NCBI GenBank assembly: GCA_034090045.1
Contig: JAXDTI010000009.1
Location: 1-64,000, forward strand
DNA: 64,000 nucleotides
Direction: 5' to 3'
From: JAXDTI01 sp034090045
Lineage (GTDB): Bacteria; Actinomycetota; Actinomycetes; Actinomycetales; Actinomycetaceae
Part shown: piece after piece, positions 62,073 through 64,000 of the stretch
How positions within the stretch are numbered: the stretch's first letter is position 1
Layout: every line of letters begins with the position of its first letter
Notes under the pieces: generated by a model
What the model was told of the DNA's origin: nothing
Seen by the model: the letters and a program-made list of their open reading frames with translations, nothing else
Databases searched by the model: none
Position numbers and translations under genes: made by a program

Positions 62073-63013
62073 TGCGGGGGAAACACGCAAAACCGCTCGG
62101 TCGCCCGGAAAGTAGCTTCCGAAACGGTTTACTGACTTCACTGATAGTTGTTTCAGTAGGGCTTGTAGGTCTCAGTGTGCTCTATTTCATGTTCCTGCGT
62201 CCCGGCATCGATGACGAAACAGCAACGAAAACTGTGACAACCAAAACGGAAACATCGGAAAACCCCGAGATTACTGCAGCCCCTGAAACAAAAAAAGCAA
62301 TATCAGAACAAACCGATGATGCGGCTGATTCGCAAAACAGCAGCCGCGCCTATACGACTCAAATCGCTGCGCTCGAACAGCGCTACGGCGCCACTATCCA
62401 GGTGTCGTGGGTGGATAATGGACAGGTTCGCACGGCAGGTTCTCTGACTGATTTGCCGGCCTGGTCAACATCGAAAGTCCCACTCGCGATGGCAGTCTAC
62501 GCAGGCGGTCAAGGCGATGCCCAGGCAGGGAACATAAGTGCGGCTATACAGGCTTCGGATAATGCTGCAGCGGAAGCACTGTGGGCTTCACTTGCCGCTA
62601 CAGATACTGAACGAGCCGCAGCTGTCACTGCCATACTACGACAGGCAGGAGACGAGACGACAACCGTGCCGAGCACGCGAACTTTCGGAACCTACACTAT
62701 TTTCGGTCAAACACAGTGGAGCACTTCCGCCCAAGTAAACTTCCTGTTGAACTTTGATTCATTGCCGGGAGCGGCTCAGGTGAAACAGTACATGTATGGA
62801 GCCTATGCGAACCAGAGATGGGGGATCGGGACATTCGCTAACTGTGCTGTGAAAGGTGGTTGGGGGCCTACTGCCTGGGGAGGTTACACCGCCCGACAGT
62901 TCGGCTGGTTTGACAGGGCCGGTCAGCAAGTTCCGGTGGCTATCGCGGTACAGGCCGGGTCGTTCCAGGCGGCCACCCAAGTGGTTGATGCGGTGGCGGC
63001 GCTACTTCGATAG
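62072..63013 (+). CDS. Membrane-anchored serine beta-lactamase-like / DD-peptidase-fold protein
   Basis: The 313-residue protein has a membrane anchor (about 20-44), a Thr/Glu-rich linker (about 48-100), then a penicillin-binding/class A beta-lactamase-like domain. Motif 1 is PAWSTSKVPLAMAVY (SxxK), motif 2 QASDNAAAEAL (SDN), and motif 3 is KGGWGP where KTG/KSG is usual. The catalytic Ser and Lys are present, so it may be active on a cell-wall substrate; a true beta-lactamase is less likely without the usual Glu loop. It overlaps the upstream gene (TGATG). Confidence 0.72.
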   Translation: MRGKHAKPLGRPESSFRNGLLTSLIVVSVGLVGLSVLYFMFLRPGIDDETATKTVTTKTETSENPEITAAPETKKAISEQTDDAADSQNSSRAYTTQIAALEQRYGATIQVSWVDNGQVRTAGSLTDLPAWSTSKVPLAMAVYAGGQGDAQAGNISAAIQASDNAAAEALWASLAATDTERAAAVTAILRQAGDETTTVPSTRTFGTYTIFGQTQWSTSAQVNFLLNFDSLPGAAQVKQYMYGAYANQRWGIGTFANCAVKGGWGPTAWGGYTARQFGWFDRAGQQVPVAIAVQAGSFQAATQVVDAVAALLR

Positions 63014-63065
63014 CTATTGAACCAAAGTGACGTGGTGCGGATACCGGTGCGGGTAGTGTTGAGGC

Positions 63066-63638
63066 ATGGACGATATCGATGCGGTAGCCGGATATTATGC
63101 CCTCTATGCGCAGGGGCGGCTCGCTAAGGATCAGGCGCTGGCTCCGATGGTGGTTCAACAGGTGGCACTGGCAGAGATGTCGGCGCGAGCTTTCTACCTG
63201 TATCGGCTCATAACTTTACATGCCGGAACCGGTTTGATTGATGCCCTCCAAAAATCGGCTGGAGTGACAGACGAGTTGGAGTCCCGGCTACGACCCGGAG
63301 ACTGGTGGGAGCGCGTGGTGAAAACCTATGTGACCATCGGTATGTGGTCGGATGCGCTGCAGACGCTCGCGAGTGAGCGCTATCCAGATGTGGAATTTGA
63401 TTTCGGTCACCAGGAGTGGGCTGCTAGGCTCATCGAGGCTGGCTGTGCTGCCGATGACCGTTTGTCTGCCCGTTTGTCGTTATGGGGTCGGCGTGTGAAC
63501 GGCGATGCGGTGTCTGCTGTTCGCACCGTTGTACATGATTATCCTGAGACCCTGAATGTAGAGACGGAAACGGAGCTGTACCACGAGCTTCGCGAAGGGC
63601 ATACACTTCGGATGCAACGGGCGGGGTTAGCGGCCTGA
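63066..63638 (+). CDS. Ferritin-like fold protein (MiaE_2 type)
   Basis: The 190-residue helical protein fits the actinobacterial ferritin-like / tRNA-hydroxylase-like (MiaE_2) family: VAGYYALYAQGRLAKDQALAPMVVQQVALAEMSARAF at the start and a Gly/Trp-containing middle (GDWWERVVKTYVTIGMWSD). Metal ligands typical of the fold (Glu and His on four helices) are only partly evident. The position between a helicase gene and DUF3107 is conserved. The function is not proven. Confidence 0.75.
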   Translation: MDDIDAVAGYYALYAQGRLAKDQALAPMVVQQVALAEMSARAFYLYRLITLHAGTGLIDALQKSAGVTDELESRLRPGDWWERVVKTYVTIGMWSDALQTLASERYPDVEFDFGHQEWAARLIEAGCAADDRLSARLSLWGRRVNGDAVSAVRTVVHDYPETLNVETETELYHELREGHTLRMQRAGLAA

Positions 63639-63644
63639 ACAAGC

Positions 63645-63869
63645 TTAAATGTTGAATCCGACCCGGCGCGGTTGATTGGTGTTAACCGTTATGTAGGATA
63701 CTGAGCTGCCCGGCACCAAAATTACGCGCTCGCGAGTGTCAGTGAAAGACAGCAGCGTATTCGGGTCTGCGATTGCGGATTCCAGCTGTTCACGCAACTG
63801 CGCTTCGGTGATGTCAACCTCGGCGTCAATACTGCTTCCGCCGCCTTTAATTCCGATTGTGATATCCAT
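63645..63869 (-). CDS. DUF3107 family protein
   Basis: The 74-residue protein starts MDITIGIKGG and ends VPGSSVSYITVNTNQPRRVGFNI, the hallmark ends of DUF3107. The role is unknown. It is convergent with the ferritin-like gene (6-bp gap), as in other actinobacteria. Confidence 0.92.
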   Translation of the reverse strand: MDITIGIKGGGSSIDAEVDITEAQLREQLESAIADPNTLLSFTDTRERVILVPGSSVSYITVNTNQPRRVGFNI

Positions 63870-63919
63870 TATCTGCGATGCTCCTCAAAAATGTAAGTGG
63901 TAGATGTTTTCATAGTTAC

Positions 63920-64000
63920 ATGGATTACGAACCACAGTTTATTCCGCCTCGGCATTGGACAGCAAAGGTTGAGTTCGATGAGGTGCAGCGTGAGGTGCTG
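63920..64000 (+). CDS. Start of a protein, probably an AdnA/UvrD-type helicase (cut by window edge)
   Basis: The first 27 codons read MDYEPQFIPPRHWTAKVEFDEVQREVL and run off the window. The FDEVQREVL ending resembles the segment just before the Walker A loop in AdnA/UvrD-family helicases, and actinobacteria carry adnA near DUF3107. The assignment is a guess from context. It is divergent from DUF3107. Confidence 0.45.
   Translation, partial: MDYEPQFIPPRHWTAKVEFDEVQREVL

Noticed and set aside
1..64000. CRISPR arrays, prophage genes or insertion sequences
   Set aside because: No regularly spaced repeats, transposase or integrase genes, or phage structural genes were found anywhere in the window.

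Overview
The window is a stretch of bacterial chromosome that is almost all core genes. Everything points to an actinobacterium: the gene orders tatD-rpf-ksgA-ispE, prs-rplY-pth-mfd, eno-divIC-DUF501-ppx and helicase-(ferritin-like)-DUF3107, plus the actinobacterial families DUF3027, DUF3107, DUF501 and MiaE_2. GC content looks moderate (mid-50s by eye). A eukaryote-style duplicated phosphofructokinase, a class I fumarase and a catabolic-type ornithine carbamoyltransferase suggest a facultatively anaerobic member of the Actinomycetaceae or a relative. I cannot name the genus. No phage, insertion sequence or CRISPR array was seen.

Layout. 1-6.1 kb: a truncated gene, a secreted peptidase-like protein, tRNA-Ser, then a leftward envelope-stress cluster of two TPM-domain membrane proteins and PspA. 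6.2-9 kb: a cold-shock protein coupled to DUF3027, then an NCS2 purine permease behind a structured leader. 9-23 kb: carbon metabolism (fumarase, NADP-isocitrate dehydrogenase, duplicated PFK, PfkB sugar kinase, AGE-family isomerase, a sugar ABC importer without its ATPase, Pgi, malate dehydrogenase). 23-31 kb: guaA, tatD, an Rpf-like cell-wall protein, a KsgA-IspE fusion protein, an ABC-F ATPase and a MarR/TetR regulator pair. 32-42.7 kb: tRNA-Gln, prs, rplY, pth, mfd, a lipoprotein, eno, a division protein, DUF501 and ppx. 42.9-56 kb: ornithine carbamoyltransferase, NhaA, an unusual tRNA with a UAA anticodon, several membrane proteins, greA, uppS, exonuclease VII, ispH and cstA-ybdD. 56-64 kb: ychF joined to a type II restriction-modification pair, a DEAD-box helicase, two membrane-anchored proteins, a ferritin-like protein, DUF3107 and the start of a probable helicase/nuclease.

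How the genes may work together: an imported or isomerised sugar can be phosphorylated by the PfkB kinase and pass through Pgi and PFK to enolase, while Fum, Icd and Mdh supply TCA-type steps. A shared 12-bp palindrome (CTCGATATCGAG or a near match) sits just upstream of a -10-like element before icd, mdh and the marR gene, with a weaker copy at the end of tetR. This suggests that the MarR protein may control central carbon genes. The most unusual items are that motif set, the KsgA-IspE fusion, the class I tRNA with a Leu(UAA) anticodon, the PFK with a degenerate second half, and the restriction-modification pair whose methyltransferase carries its own N-terminal helix-turn-helix.
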